NCBI RefSeq assembly: GCF_019112545.1
Contig: NW_025064882.1
Span: 2,100,971-2,164,970, forward strand
Length of the DNA: 64,000 nucleotides
DNA from: Guyanagaster necrorhizus
Lineage: Eukaryota; Basidiomycota; Agaricomycetes; Agaricales; Physalacriaceae
Direction: 5' to 3'
Below the pieces are notes generated by a model. The model searched no databases and was not told the DNA's origin. It worked only from the letters and a program-made list of their open reading frames with translations. Both the position numbers and the translations under genes were made by a program. Positions 10,192 through 22,164 of the stretch are shown in pieces (within the stretch, counting starts at the first letter, position 1; every line of letters starts with the position of its first letter).

Positions 10192-13100
10192 ATGGCGACT
10201 GAGGCGCTGCGCTCGCAAGTCGGCAAGAAATGGCAGGACTCATTTGCTCGTCTCAACCATGGGGAGCCTGGTATATCGGGCCTTATGACATTCAGCCAGG
10301 CGAGTGTTAACGCGTCCTGTCGAAGGATTTCATTGACTTGCATTGGCACAGGCGTGGGTTCTTTTGACAGATTTTGTGCGTCCAAGGGACCTCAATGATC
10401 CAGCACCTCCCAACGAATACAGTGCGTCAGACTTGGTCCTGCAGCATTCACGTCTAAGTATGTCCAGGTAGACATGGAGCTCGTCAAGTACGCGTTTGAT
10501 CTTGTCAGCCAATGTCGCAGGCTGCCTGCCATGCTAGAGGCCTATTTGGGTGGAGTTTCTGCTTCAGTGGCTCTGTCGACAATACTGAACACGGATATTT
10601 AGACGACGTGCGCCAATACTTCTACCTGATAAAGCGGGACGTTGACCAGTATATGGAACAATATGAGGTGCGTCGTGGCGTTACACTCTCTGGAACGGCA
10701 TTTTACTCTCGGCAAAGACTTCTCTTGATCCTGAAATCATTTCCCGCCTTGTCTATCGTCTGTTCAAATGGTTCAATGCTTGGCTACCAATCTCAGAGTA
10801 AGCCGGTTAGGGTTGTTTCTTACATATACCTTTCACAATGCATTCACAGCCTGGGTCAAACTATTCGCGCGGCATACACGCTCGACTTTCAGACTCAGCT
10901 ATTTGCCATCCTCCCACCTAGCTTCGTTTCCGGCTTCAAAGCATATTGCGCCTCCACTCTGCCGCCCTTTGATCCAGACGTCACCCAAAGGACGCTCAGT
11001 GGCGAAATATGGGACATATTTGAAATCCTTGGCCTGCTTGATCGATATGAGAGCGTTATCGCTAGCGTAGGGTACGAACATATAGAAACATACGTGCTTT
11101 CTACCTGCACCGGAAAGTGGGAAGCAGCGATGTTGCCAGAACTTCGGAATTGGATGTCCCACAAAATCGTGCCTTGGATGTTGATGATGTATGCTAGGGG
11201 AGCAGCTACAAGTACGCCTTCCGTTACTTTTCCTTTCAAGTGCCTGACAAGAGACTTGCTTAGATGATGACGCGGTGGCAATGTTAGCCAGTGTTGGATC
11301 GAGATTTGACTTTCATATGACCAAAACACTCTGTGATTTGAGGTAACATTGTCGTGGTCTATCTAGATGATGTACTGACCTAAAGCCTTGTACAGAACAC
11401 GAGAGATTTTTGATATCATCATAGATTTCCCCGAATCGGCACCTGCTTTGGAGGATCTCAAAGTGGGCGTTCGGCTAGGCGGAGATAGCAGTTTACTGAC
11501 AAACTATTGCAGGAATGTTTGCAACGAGTGGACCAACGAGCAGCACTAGTGAAATCTTTGCGAAAAGCGTATGATTTCATAATTCCTCATTCACCACGAA
11601 ATTCCAATAATTTTACAGGAATCACAAGAGACTACTTCATCCGGGCGCAGATACAAAACTTATCCTTTCACAATACGTGGCTACCATCAAGTGCATGCGG
11701 ATCATTGACCCTCCCGGTGTTCTCTTGTTCAAGGTCGCAGATCCTATACGACGGTACCTTAGGTGAGCTGCACATATATAGTTTATTTTACTTGGCTGCT
11801 GCTGATGCATCTTGCAAGGGATCGACCAGATACAATTCGAAGTATAGTGGCAAATCTCGTGGGAGACGAAGACACTGGCGACTCACTTGTCGATGACAAC
11901 GAACCTCCCCAGCCACTGCATCAGATCGAAATTGAAGACTACAGCGATCCAAACTGGGAACCAGAACCTATCGATGCAGGACCAAGTTCGTCGTATTCTT
12001 CATACCGCTAACTGATCTCATTTTGTTTTGTAGATTTCCGAGCGAACAAGCACACTGATGTTCTCGGCACGTTGGTCAGCATCTACGATTCAAACGACCT
12101 TTTCATCAAGGAGCTCCAAATTTTACTTGCTCAACGTCTCCTTGCCATTACGGACGGTAATACTGAGAAGGTCGAAAGAGAGGTCCACATCAATCTGGCC
12201 CTTCTGCCGTTAACACCTGACTAAGGAGTTTTGCAGAGACGGAACATCGAAATCCTAAAGATCCGCTTTGGCGAATCCGCACTGCAAGTTTGTGAAGTCA
12301 TGCTGAAAGACATGACGGATTCAAAGCGAATAGACGGGCATGTGCAATCACAGATGGCAGTAGGTGGTCTGTTGTTGATTTTCTTGGATTTCTGATTACC
12401 AGCTGCGCAAGTCCATCGTACATCCAACTATTATTTCCAAACATTTCTGGCCCATGTTGGGCTCCGACGAGATCATCATGCCCGGACAATTCCAAACGTG
12501 TGTTCTCAACTTGACTGATCTTTTATAGAACTCATCTGTTTGGATATCTGTAGCTTTCAGGAGCAGTATGCAAAAGAATTTTCTACCTTCAAACCTGACA
12601 AAAGACTACGTTGGCTACCGCATCTCGGTGCTGTGCACCTTGAGCTTTTGTTGGAGGACCGGACTTTGGAAGTCGACGTTCCTCCGCTCGAAGCTGCCTT
12701 TATTGAGCTTTTCTCAGAAAAGAGTACCTGGTATTGAATTCTACCAGCTGTTCATTTACTGATCTACTATGTCGGTAGATGTTTGGTCTATCGATGAACT
12801 GATGACTCGCGTCGGACCTATTAGCAAGGGCGCAGCCCTGAAGGCGCTCCTCACATGGGTCGATAAAGGTGTTCTGAAAGAGGAAGGTGATGGTTCGTTC
12901 AAGCTGCTTGAAGTCGCCGAGACAGTCAAGCCTGTGGATCCCGCCCGTTTAGGTGCTCTTATTTTTCCTGAGGTCACCAACAAAGTCCTCATATTTTTAC
13001 AGCTATCGTAGAGGAGCAGAAACCTACTGTGTTTCCCGCACAGCAACATCAGGCCGAACAGATGAGAGTTTACTGGAAGGTTAGCGTGGCGCCGCCCTTA

Positions 13101-13321
13101 TATTTTATTTGAAATTCATTCCCCAATTTTTGGTGCAGTTCATTGAAGGTATGCTCACGAATCTCACCGCTCTTCCTCTCGAGCGTATACAGGCAATGCT
13201 TCACTTTGCGCCTGGATACGACCAAACCATTGAACAACTTTCGGCGTTCATGGATGCTGCGCGACGAGAGAAGTTAGTGGATGTGCGGGAAGGGTTGTGG
13301 AGGCTGACAACTAAGGCATAG
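10192..13321 (+). CDS. Anaphase-promoting complex subunit 2 (cullin homology)
   Basis: APC2 is the cullin-like scaffold of the anaphase-promoting complex. It holds the RING subunit APC11 at its C terminus and drives ubiquitination of cyclins and securin. The cullin-homology part shows around 12540-12740 (LRWLPHLGAVHLELLLEDRT, as in the cullin winged-helix B region). It is followed by WSIDELMTRVGPISKGAALKALLTWV and a C-terminal winged helix, IEGMLTNLTALPLERIQAML, ending LWRLTTKA at 13321. Upstream exons near 10590-10670 and 10870-11210 give long helical segments typical of cullin repeats. The start MATEALRSQVGKKW at 10192 is the first good ATG. Exon 1 appears to end at CAG before a GC-type donor (intron 10300-10351), although a GT donor at 10304 is an alternative. 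The exons from 10350 to 10560 are not fully resolved. Confidence 0.88.
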
Positions 13322-14197
13322 CCAGGACAACCCGTATCGTTGGCGGGGTTGATGGTCTTGTACCTATGCAGTAGTTACAGCAATTTGACAACTCTGATCT
13401 CAGGACCTTCTTTTATCAAATGGAGTCGTCGCTCGTGCTGCATATTTAGTAAGAAATACGAGTATGTGGTAAGTCGGGATAAGAGCACCCAAGCAATCAG
13501 TGATTGCAAAACTTTGTCACATTGCGACCTTTACTCATGGTAAATAAGAATCACAATGATTTGGCTAGTGTTATGTAGTCGAGAGAAAAGAAGAGGATCC
13601 GATTTTCTTTAGTTTCCTTTCGATCTCCAGTCGCTGTAGCTGGTATTTTTCTGCCACGGAGTCATATCCAAAGTTAGTCTAAGACGTAAATGAACTTCTT
13701 GATTAATAATGCAGATGCAACGTTAGACGTCATGTCTTTGTTCACTGACGCTGCAATCCACAAAGATGGTTTTCACACTGTTCGGACGAGCAGAGACCTG
13801 ACCTGCGATCCACTTGAGGAGAAAGACATGAAAATGACAATTGATATGGAAATTCTATGAGGGGCTGTCGTGTTCATTGGAAACGGAGTGTGTAATTTGT
13901 ATGCCATATTTCCTAAAACTACGACGTTCATAAGTAACATCATGCATCGTCATCTAGTTGACGGGAAACACCTAAGACATATGCTTAAACTGACGTGAAC
14001 GACAAACATTAACCTATCCGCGTAGATCTATAACAAAAGCTGAAACCCGAGCGAAGAAGCAGAAGCAGAAACAGCTTTCTAATAATAACAATGAGGATGT
14101 GTTTATTACCTGCACATAGACTTGTTTGCTGTACTTGTATCATATGCTCTGCAAGAATGGCATTATCCATATCATATCTACGGCACTATGTATAGAG
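13322..14197. other. Intergenic region between convergent genes
   Basis: This lies between the stops of APC2 (+) and the MFS transporter (-). It is AT-rich with only short, stop-filled frames. I see no gene. Confidence 0.45.
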
Positions 14198-16162
14198 TTA
14201 TGGCTGTAAAGACGCACTTAGTTCAACGTTAGTAGAAGCAGATGAAGTGCCACTCTGTCGTCGACGTTTCCGGTATATGGGACCGACATTTATCTCCATA
14301 AACACCAAAGGAAGCATAAGAGCACAAATCGCTCCCAATATTGTGTAGGTCCATCCATAACCGACGCTCGAAATGGCCTTGTCTTGCACCGAAATTACAA
14401 TAGCAGCAAGCGAAGCTCTCATGAAATTGACCTATCAGAATTTTAGATCTAGGAGTTGGTGACCTCACTGCATAAAAGACATACACAGGCAATTATTGAC
14501 GAACTTTGAGCAGGTACGAGATCAACCATAAGCGTCATGATTGTATTGATAATTGATATGCATGCGAATCCGACTGCAATGTCCGTAAATACAGCTAGAG
14601 ATAAGAAAATAGTTGAAGCAGACTTACGACAGACTTGTAGGATTAAAGGACCTGCGAGGAGCACCGACTTTTCTACACACCATCCCCAGCCTACTACGCA
14701 CGCTGCATACATGATAACGAAATAAGGACTCCACTGAAGCCGTACGGATTCTAGCGGAAAGGTGTCATGCATATGCCCATTCATTGCCTTGTCTTGAGAA
14801 GAACGCGTGAATTTATCACGCGCTCGACGGTAATCAAAGTCAAGAAGCCTGCCGTTGATAATTGCGCCGAGGATCAAGCCTCCACCATTGGCCAAATAGC
14901 AGAGGCCGACATTGGCGCTATTGAGAAACGGGTAGTGTACTTTGTATGCATTCGCCAGCGTTCCTGAAATACTATATTGTATGGCAAATGAAACGCTCGC
15001 ATAAAAAAGCCCGACGAGAATATCGAGATGTACGACCAGTGCGAATGGATTGCAAAGGGGCTTCGGAGGTGGCTTCTGGGCGATGACAGAGCTCTGATGT
15101 TCTCCACCTCGGCGGATTATTTTAATCCAAGGCCTATAAATTAACGACGGCTGTATGCTCCCGTCCCCAACAATACAAGGCAGAGTTTCCGGGAGGAATC
15201 TGCCCAAACCAAACATGGCGATAAGTGAGATATACCAAAGAAATGCTGTAAATACACACACGAGCAATATTTTGAACAGTACTGCTGAGAAAATTGTCAG
15301 AAACCAGAAAATGGAACTGTGCATTTCAGTTAAGGAGTGTTTTCCGTAAATATTGACTCACCGCCAACCAAGATATTGAGCAAGTAGACCGCCGACTACA
15401 GGACCAACGCAGGGACCAACCATAGGACCGACGTTAAAAGCTCCGAAATAGCCGCCACGATTGGCGCGCGTAGTGATGTCTGCAATGGCACCGGCACCTA
15501 CGCATCGTGAGAAATCAAAGATACCACAGACACGGAAAAGATAGTTCTAACCCAGAGCAACAGTGCCGGTACATCCGGCAGACTGAGTGAATCGAAGAAG
15601 CATCAGTAACCAGAATGCATTGGTTGGTACGAGGGCAAGACCGACACAAGTAAGGGTCAAAATGCCCAAGCTTGCGATGATACAGGGTCGCCGACCCCAC
15701 CTGTCTGATAACGGTCCCCATATCATGGGAACTACGTATCCGATATGAGAGCTGGAGCCATATGCAGATGTTAAATGATCTCACAGACGGCCATAGGCAC
15801 CAAAAAGATGGTAAGAGTGAGGTTTAACCGTTCGGTTGTTTCATGAAAAACCTGTGTCAGAATGGGAAGAGCAGGAAAGTATATTGTGGCAGGGAACGGG
15901 CTTGTAGATATGATTTATCTTTGAGCGCATAGCCTTCGAGAGATCAGGAAACGAGAGGAACTAACCTTGCAAGAGCAGCGAGAGATACGAGGCCGACAAC
16001 AAACCAGACGTCTCCATGTGTATATAAATTCGGGAGTGCATCTGCAGTAGCGATATCGGTAGCTCGAACACTTTCGGGAACTTGGTCAGAGTCTGCCGGA
16101 TCTCCGCAGACAGTGGGTTCCCCGGTACTTTTCACTGGGGAATCTGGTGAAGAGTCCAACAT
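14198..16162 (-). CDS. MFS transporter, drug:H+ antiporter (DHA1-like)
   Basis: This is a twelve-helix major facilitator superfamily protein, most like the fungal DHA1 multidrug/H+ antiporters of the plasma membrane. The N terminus is hydrophilic (MLDSSPDSPVK) from the ATG at 16162. Motif A of the superfamily is clear near 15690-15720 (GPLSDRWGRRPCIIASLG), followed by LTCVGLALVPTNAF. A further exon near 15380-15500 carries GAIADITTRANRGGYFGAFN and GPMVGPCVGPVVGG, which matches the glycine/proline-rich motif C of drug antiporters. The C-terminal half (15324-14449) includes a central loop with PETLPCIVGD and helices 7-10. The last exon ends with a basic, Ser-rich tail at 14198. Several introns of about 50 nt interrupt the gene. 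A decayed partial copy lies just upstream. The substrate is unknown. Confidence 0.88.
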
Positions 16163-16489
16163 GAGGGTTAAGAACAAAGAATGCGAGAGAGCGCCTTACA
16201 AAGGCATAGTTTTAACTAGTCTCATGACTGTTCATCGTAATACCGAAAGCGTATAATTCGTTCTGTGCAAGTCGAGCCTTGTTCAGAACCGCGGTGCCGG
16301 CGGCATCGTAATGCTATAGACTCTACAGCAGAACTAGCGTGGTTTCCAAGACTATGGTGATCCTCAAAGGTTCCTATTGAGAGGATGGATTTAACCATAC
16401 TTGAAAATCGACGTTTCCAGTGGCTGCTGGGATCATGGTTGGGTAGTAAGTTGAACCGGGTTCGATCACGCATGATCATGTGTAGACAG

Positions 16490-16740
16490 GGAATCGGATA
16501 TCTGCTCCAGTACCGGCACCTACGAGCCCATAACGTAGCATATAAGAGCTTAATAAAGCATGAAAACAGAAGAATAACCCAAACCTAGAGCGTCGGAAGA
16601 TGTGGCAGGTTGAACGAATGCATTTGTTGGTACAAAACAACAATGCGAAGCAAGGCCCACACGAGTAGCAATCAAGATGCAAAGTCTCCTACCCCGCTTA
16701 CTTATCCAATAGCGGTCCACACCGCGGGGGGCCTTCAAGA
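16490..16740 (-). pseudogene. Relic of a second MFS transporter
   Basis: This segment resembles the motif-A exon of the neighbouring intact MFS gene and lies on the same strand. Reading on minus, GRRLCILIATRVGLASHCCF followed by VPTNAF parallels GRRPCIIASLGILTLTCVGL followed by VPTNAF. A following piece, GAGTGADI (about 16490-16515), parallels GAGAIADI at the start of the next exon of the intact gene. The intron position between the two pieces is also kept. No full frame, start or remaining helices are present, so this is a decayed fragment of a tandem duplicate, not a working gene. Confidence 0.6.
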
Positions 16741-16875
16741 ACAGACAAGCCTTGAGATCACCGTCACAGTCACCTTTGACACACCGGCGGCCCGACGTTC
16801 CGTCAAGCAGACGCAAACAACCCTTTCCTCCGTACGGTCACTACTAAATAGTGCAGACGGTATTGCTGGGCAAGG

Positions 16876-18517
16876 ATGGTGACAGCTGACAATCTTAATC
16901 TCGATATCCTTGAGCTTATCTTTGCGCATCTCTCTGGCAATGATTTGCCTTCGGTGGCCTTGGTCAGCAATTCCTTTTACGATGGAGTTTTGCCTAGACT
17001 ATACAGAACGTTGTGGTATTCAATTCGACACGGGAAAAAATATCCCAAGGTTCATCTTTTCGTTATGCTCTACCAAAGCGTTGTGCTTACCGTAAAGTAG
17101 ACGATGTCCCCGTTTGCGTCTATCCTGAGAGCTAAACATTTAGCCAAGTATGTTCAGCACGTCGGTGCGTCGACCAGAGTGGCATCTACAGGTTCGTGTC
17201 ATTAATTAATTTACTCCAGATATATCCTTCGTGCCCACTATCAAATCTACTGGCCGCAAGTCTCAATTTGACCCTCGATTTCTCCACGACTGCAAGATGG
17301 CCTTGGATCTGTGCCATAATCTGCTTTCATTTAGATGCAGCGAGCATGTCCTCCCATCTCTTTTATTAGGCGACGAAATAAGGCCATTACTTCGCAACGT
17401 CCGTATCTTTGCAGCCGAAATCACGCCGGAGCCCGCACAGCATCTGATACAGATGGAGCATTTGGAGTCACTTTGTCTCGATAATGGATCATGGGCTGTC
17501 ATGGACCTCCTTCCAAAGTGGTCGGCGTTGCTAGGGAAGACGCTAACCACCCTCACATTATTTGTACGCACATCAGTTTTTTCTGCGTTTCTTCTTTAAT
17601 TCACTATCCAGAATTCTCCCGAACTCAACGAAACCGTCCTTGAACCTGCACTGAGAAATCTGCCCCGTCTCTTACACCTACACGTAATAGGTTGCCAGCG
17701 AATTGATCATGTAGTTCTATTACGGCTTGTAGTCCACACGCCTCTGCTTCAAAGTCTCTCGCTCACTACCTTCGAAACCTCTCGTCAGCTGGAAAAAATT
17801 CCCCCCTCATTGCATCATCTCCGCCATCTTTCAATCGATACCCGTTATTCAATGGTGTCATCTCCAGTGCCTAGCATGCTAGCGGACATTCTCGCGCATC
17901 TGAAGCACTCTACTCCACCTCTGACCTCTTTCCAGATCCGGATTCCTGAACCTCAAGTTGTCGTAGGAAGCGGTTTCATTGACCAACTTTTAACTTCGCA
18001 CGCTCTTACCCTTCGAAGGCTAGCTTTCCTTGGATGCGGAATGAAGCTTGAATCCCTCACAGCTGTTTGCAAGTCCTGTGTAAACCTAGAGACATTGTAT
18101 GTCTGCATCCCCAATTTCAAAGACCCACTTGTACGTGTTTCGCCATGCTGGAACACCCCCCTGTCATTCATTCTCCTCTGTCAGATTCATGCCAGGTTCA
18201 TGGATGCCATCGGTCGCTCATCTACGCTCCGCATGCTGGTTGACGCGGACGACCACACCGCCCACGGCGCGCATTTCGTTTTGCGGCCATCCGATGTTGA
18301 AAAGATGATGCTAACTGTGCGCAATTTGACTAAAGTTGTTTGCGATAAAAAGCAATGGACGGTAGGCCAAGTTATTTCGTCGCTTCCATCATTATCGCTC
18401 AGTACACTCCAACAGGGATGTAGAGATCCCTCTGGAAAATTGCACATATCGATGGATCGTATCATTGCACATATCAGGCCAAGGCCTCACTGGTTTATGT
18501 GTACAGATCTTGAATAA
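16876..18517 (+). CDS. F-box protein with LRR-like C-terminal part
   Basis: F-box proteins bring substrates to SCF ubiquitin ligases through Skp1. The first 35 residues form an F-box: LDILELIFAHLSGNDLPSVA followed by LVSNSFYDGVLPRLYRTLW. The rest consists of leucine-rich stretches such as RNVRIFAAEITPEPAQHLI, LTTLTLF and LRRLAFLGCGMKLESLTAVC, typical of the irregular leucine-rich repeats in the very large Agaricomycete F-box family. The start at 16876 places the F-box at the N terminus, as usual. Exons continue through about 17100-17160, 17225-17565, 17612-18135 and on to the stop at 18517, with small introns between them. The target protein is unknown. Confidence 0.78.
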
Positions 18518-18684
18518 ACGAGGACTTCCATTCTTCTTCCGAGGGTCTATCTCAACCAACCTACATCAATAGTTTCTAAATTAGTCGAACTATTGGCGCT
18601 TACTTTATCTCCAAGCCCCTTATAACAGTCAGTGAGCCTACGCTATCTTTGAAAATGGTCTGACGTACTCTGTACTGGCAGACG

Positions 18685-19176
18685 TTAATTACCCACATTT
18701 GCTACCGCTACTGCTGTGCCTAGGGCGGTGACAACTGTCGCGACAGCGATTTTTTTCAGTGTACCCTAACCATTTGGGTAAGACCATGGCAAGCACCGAA
18801 GGTGTCGCCAACAAACCTTGCCGGAAGGCGTCCTTCTCGTCGCACGGGGCCTTGCTGGCCCATCAAACATCTCCACAATGGAGCCAGCCACTGATGCAGC
18901 GTTCACGGCGGCTCTTGGCCGAGATGTCGACGGTCCATCGAATGTGATGGGCGGGGGAAGCGACGAGATGAGCGTTCTCTGCTGTGGTATGGGAAGCACT
19001 GCTGTCCGTTGCATAACCCTCGTTGGCGCATTGAAGACATCTGGGATTTGCGGCATGTTGAAGGTCACCTCATCCTTGTAGAGTGCTGCGGCCGACTTCT
19101 TCGACGAGTTGTTGGAAAAGCGTCGGGGTGAGGACACAGCGTTGAGTGTAGCAGTTGCTGGTCGCCTGGCAGCCAT
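18685..19176 (-). CDS. Small hypothetical protein with C-terminal membrane segment
   Basis: I do not recognise the family. Two exons, 19176-18817 and 18765-18685, are joined by a 51-nt GT-AG intron in phase 0 and give 146 residues. Without the intron the frame would end in a meaningless short tail at 18766. With it the C terminus becomes KKIAVATVVTALGTAVAVAN, a hydrophobic Ala/Val-rich helix. The first 120 residues are basic and low in hydrophobics (MAARRPATATLNAV, then Ser/Arg/Pro-rich), likely disordered. This is the layout of a tail-anchored or single-pass protein with a cytosolic N-terminal part. Clean splicing and a sensible C terminus argue for a real gene, but there is no homology support. 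Confidence 0.5.
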
Positions 19177-20059
19177 GAGGAACAGTGAATGTACCTTGCT
19201 AACCCTCTCTTTTTAAAAGCCATTTGGGCAGCGGCAAGGCTGAACCTCCAAATTGCCTCCGTTTTCAGGACACCTGGCTTGTGATACTCCTTTCCCGCCG
19301 GGCAAAGGCGTGATCATAACCAAACTAGCGCTTATCGTTCGATTCTCCCACTGCTTATGCGGCTTTAAAGTCCTTTGCAGCTGGTACGGGCTGAGGACTT
19401 AAATGCTGAATGCCGAACGTTGAACCGCCAATGGTGTGCGGGAACGGATTTACCTATGTCCGATACCAATGCAGGCATCAGTCGTCCGACGTTCACGACA
19501 CAGATCACGGAATTGCCCGCAGCTTGCAATAAAAAATAGGTCATGCTGATTTTCCGCCGAGTAATACTAGTCATGGGTACTGCGACTCGTGGTCAAGGAC
19601 GATGTGGAGGTGTACCCATATATGAAGTGTTTTATGTTGCGCGAACACTAAATACCCGAGCGCATGATAACTCCATGTCCAGAGAGAAAACTGCTTACTG
19701 ATTCCCTCAATCGCAACGGTAGGGGATGGGAAACGGCCTGTCAGCGGAAGTTATATGCATATAATTATACTGGACAGATAATCGTGGCCTCGAATCCTGA
19801 GGTACGAGAAGTTACTACCTAGTTTCAGAGGTGCGAAGTAGAAGATAAAGCTAACGGCCAGTGTAGTTCGCTTTATCCTTATTTTCTGATCGTCGGGGCA
19901 GGTCGCATTGATCGGATTATATGATTTCCGTCTCCCTTCCGGAATTATATTCCTCGGATCGCATTCATGAAAAGTACTTGAGGAATTTGCCCTCCCTCAG
20001 ACATTCTTGAAGCCTTGCGTTGTCCTCACCTAGACCAGCAGACTAGTGGCAAGTGCGCC
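19177..20059. other. Intergenic region between divergent genes
   Basis: This separates the small membrane protein (-) from the two-exon hypothetical gene (+) and should contain both promoters. No credible open frame. Confidence 0.4.
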
Positions 20060-21921
20060 ATGAAGATGTTACATGTATCACACTTGTATGCTCGTATCAC
20101 ACGTGTTCCCCGGGAGGCTTATTCCGTTCCACATCCAGAATGCGGCCAGATACCTCGGGGCCATTTATATCGATCCTTCCCTGGAGGCTTTGTTAACTTT
20201 CACCACCGCTCTGCTCTATCGGATAGTAGCGACATGCTTGACGACGCCCCCCGATGTCTACCACGGCATGGCTTCGAAGGAGAATATGATTTCGATTCTC
20301 TTGTCGACAGAAACCCATTTCTTTTCCGGGTCTATACGCCCAAACCCGCCTCTCCATCGATCTCGTATGACCCCAAGATATTTTGCATAGCACCCAAATT
20401 TGATGCCAAATTTACGTCGCCTCCCTCTGCCGTTGAGTCCCTGAGTCCGATTGGCCCACTGACTGAAATCGTCACATGCGAGGAGGTCGCGCGACATTTG
20501 GATTGGACAACTCGTTCCACCTCTTCTTTCATTTCTACGTCTTTTAGTTTTGCTTGGGCGATATGGGAAGCACTTCGGCGGTATAAGTCGGGTGTCAAGC
20601 ACGATGTCGAAATCGCCGTTATCGATGCGGCTTCCCTGAAGGGGAGGGCGGTGACAGCTATGCAGATCTTGAGGAAGGCTACCATTGACGAGTACGCGTT
20701 GCCGATTGTGTTTCTTCTGGGTACTGATCCATGCATTGCTTTGACAGACGCCCCCATCATTATTGGCGTTCGTGCCATTTCTCCCAAGAATCGCAATCTG
20801 TAGTTGTGTACGGATATATTCCATTAACATCTGTTATGGCTTCTATTCCCCTTCTTTCTATTCTCGAAAAGATGCCTTCCTACTTCCTCCGGTCTGGAAT
20901 TCCCTCCAACCCTTCCGTGACGGAAATGTCTCTGATCAATCGCGTCGCGTGGGATCCCAGCAACAAAAAATACACATATAGGCAATTTTGTGAAGCTATG
21001 ACGGATCGATATTTCGAACAGTCGACTGAAATGCGACTAAAAGAGTCCATAGTAGGCTCTATACGTCTCGCTGTTGCATTCCTGAACCCCTGGTTCCATA
21101 AGACTGCCGCAGACGATATTGACAGGGCCGTCCACAAGACTGTAGAACTAGCGTCTCTGATAGCTGCATGGCCTGATCCCCAAGATCCTGCGGAGATGCA
21201 GGATGTCTTGAACGGAATGGTGTCGTTGCTGGCGGAGGAAGTGCGGGAAAAACATCAAGTTTCACTTCTTGGAGAAGTCGTTGTGTTGGCAGGCGTTATT
21301 GACGAAATTGAATGTGTTGTTTCTTCATTGGAGGATCGCATCGAACAGCATGAAGCTGCGGCAGGAAATCCGGTGGTTGAGACCAGGTTGGACGACGAGT
21401 TTCCGGAAGCCCTCTCATCACTACGTCACCCAAGCGCTGCACCATCCTTACGGATAACTATTCCCTCGGCCCCTCCTTCCTCATCATCAAGCGGCTCTTC
21501 TCCCCTTCTGCCTGTTACTCCTGATTCATCAGAAGTGCCTGAGTCGGCGGAGACCCGGTCCAAAGTTGACGAAATATCTCTGCCTCGCCATTCTGCGAAC
21601 ACCCTGTCATTATCGCAATATCTGACCTCCGAATCTTCTTCTCTTATTCTGAGACGTCGCTTTTCATCTTCGGCAACTACACCAAGACTGCGCTTCGTTA
21701 CAGCTCCGTCTACACCATTTTCTGCACTTTTACCCCCATCTCCGGAGTCATCATGCCAGGAGATCGAGTCGTTCACTTCTGATTCTTCTTCATCATCTAC
21801 ATCCCGGAGTATGATCGCAGAGACCATGTCTGTTGCAATAACTGGATTCCTGTTTGGAACTTTCCTTACTCTATGCGTTGTATCGTCTCAGCGACGGACA
21901 CTGTTAATGCATCTTACCTAG
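20060..21921 (+). CDS. Hypothetical protein, DUF7587-like domain plus C-terminal membrane segment
   Basis: Two long frames in different phases overlap here. A 50-nt intron at 20698-20747 (GTTGCC...TTTGACAG) joins them in frame, giving exons 20060-20697 and 20748-21921 and a 603-residue protein. The N-terminal half contains NPFLFRVYTPK, HLDWTTRSTSSFISTSFSFA and WAIWEALRRYKSGVKHDVEI. After the splice it continues HHYWRSCHFSQESQSVVVYG and YIPLTSVMASIPLL. From memory this resembles the fungal domain of unknown function DUF7587; I could not check it. Residues after about 440 are Ser/Pro-rich, and near the C terminus there is a hydrophobic helix (MSVAITGFLFGTFLTLCVV). The 20060 ATG is provisional; the ATG at 20234 would also keep the domain. 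The donor is weak, so a frameshift is the alternative explanation. Confidence 0.65.
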
Positions 21922-22164
21922 ACTTGCTTTCGTTGCTTTGCATATGTTTCAGTTTTCGAACGGACTTTCTGTTGCAGAAATATTGTACATTTTGTAATCC
22001 TGTTTGTAGCCAGTATTCGTGAACAGTTAAACTGTACATATGCACACGAAGACCAATATCCCTGTAACCCCTAGAAAAAATCCATAGAAATGATAGATAA
22101 GGGCCCCCTAGATTATTAGCAAAGCCAAATTGTCTTCCACGTCCGTGCCACATAAATGTGGAGT

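Noticed and set aside
20258..20830. 190-codon minus-strand frame opposite the DUF7587-like gene
   Set aside because: No protein-like features; the + strand frame has the coherent domain motifs.
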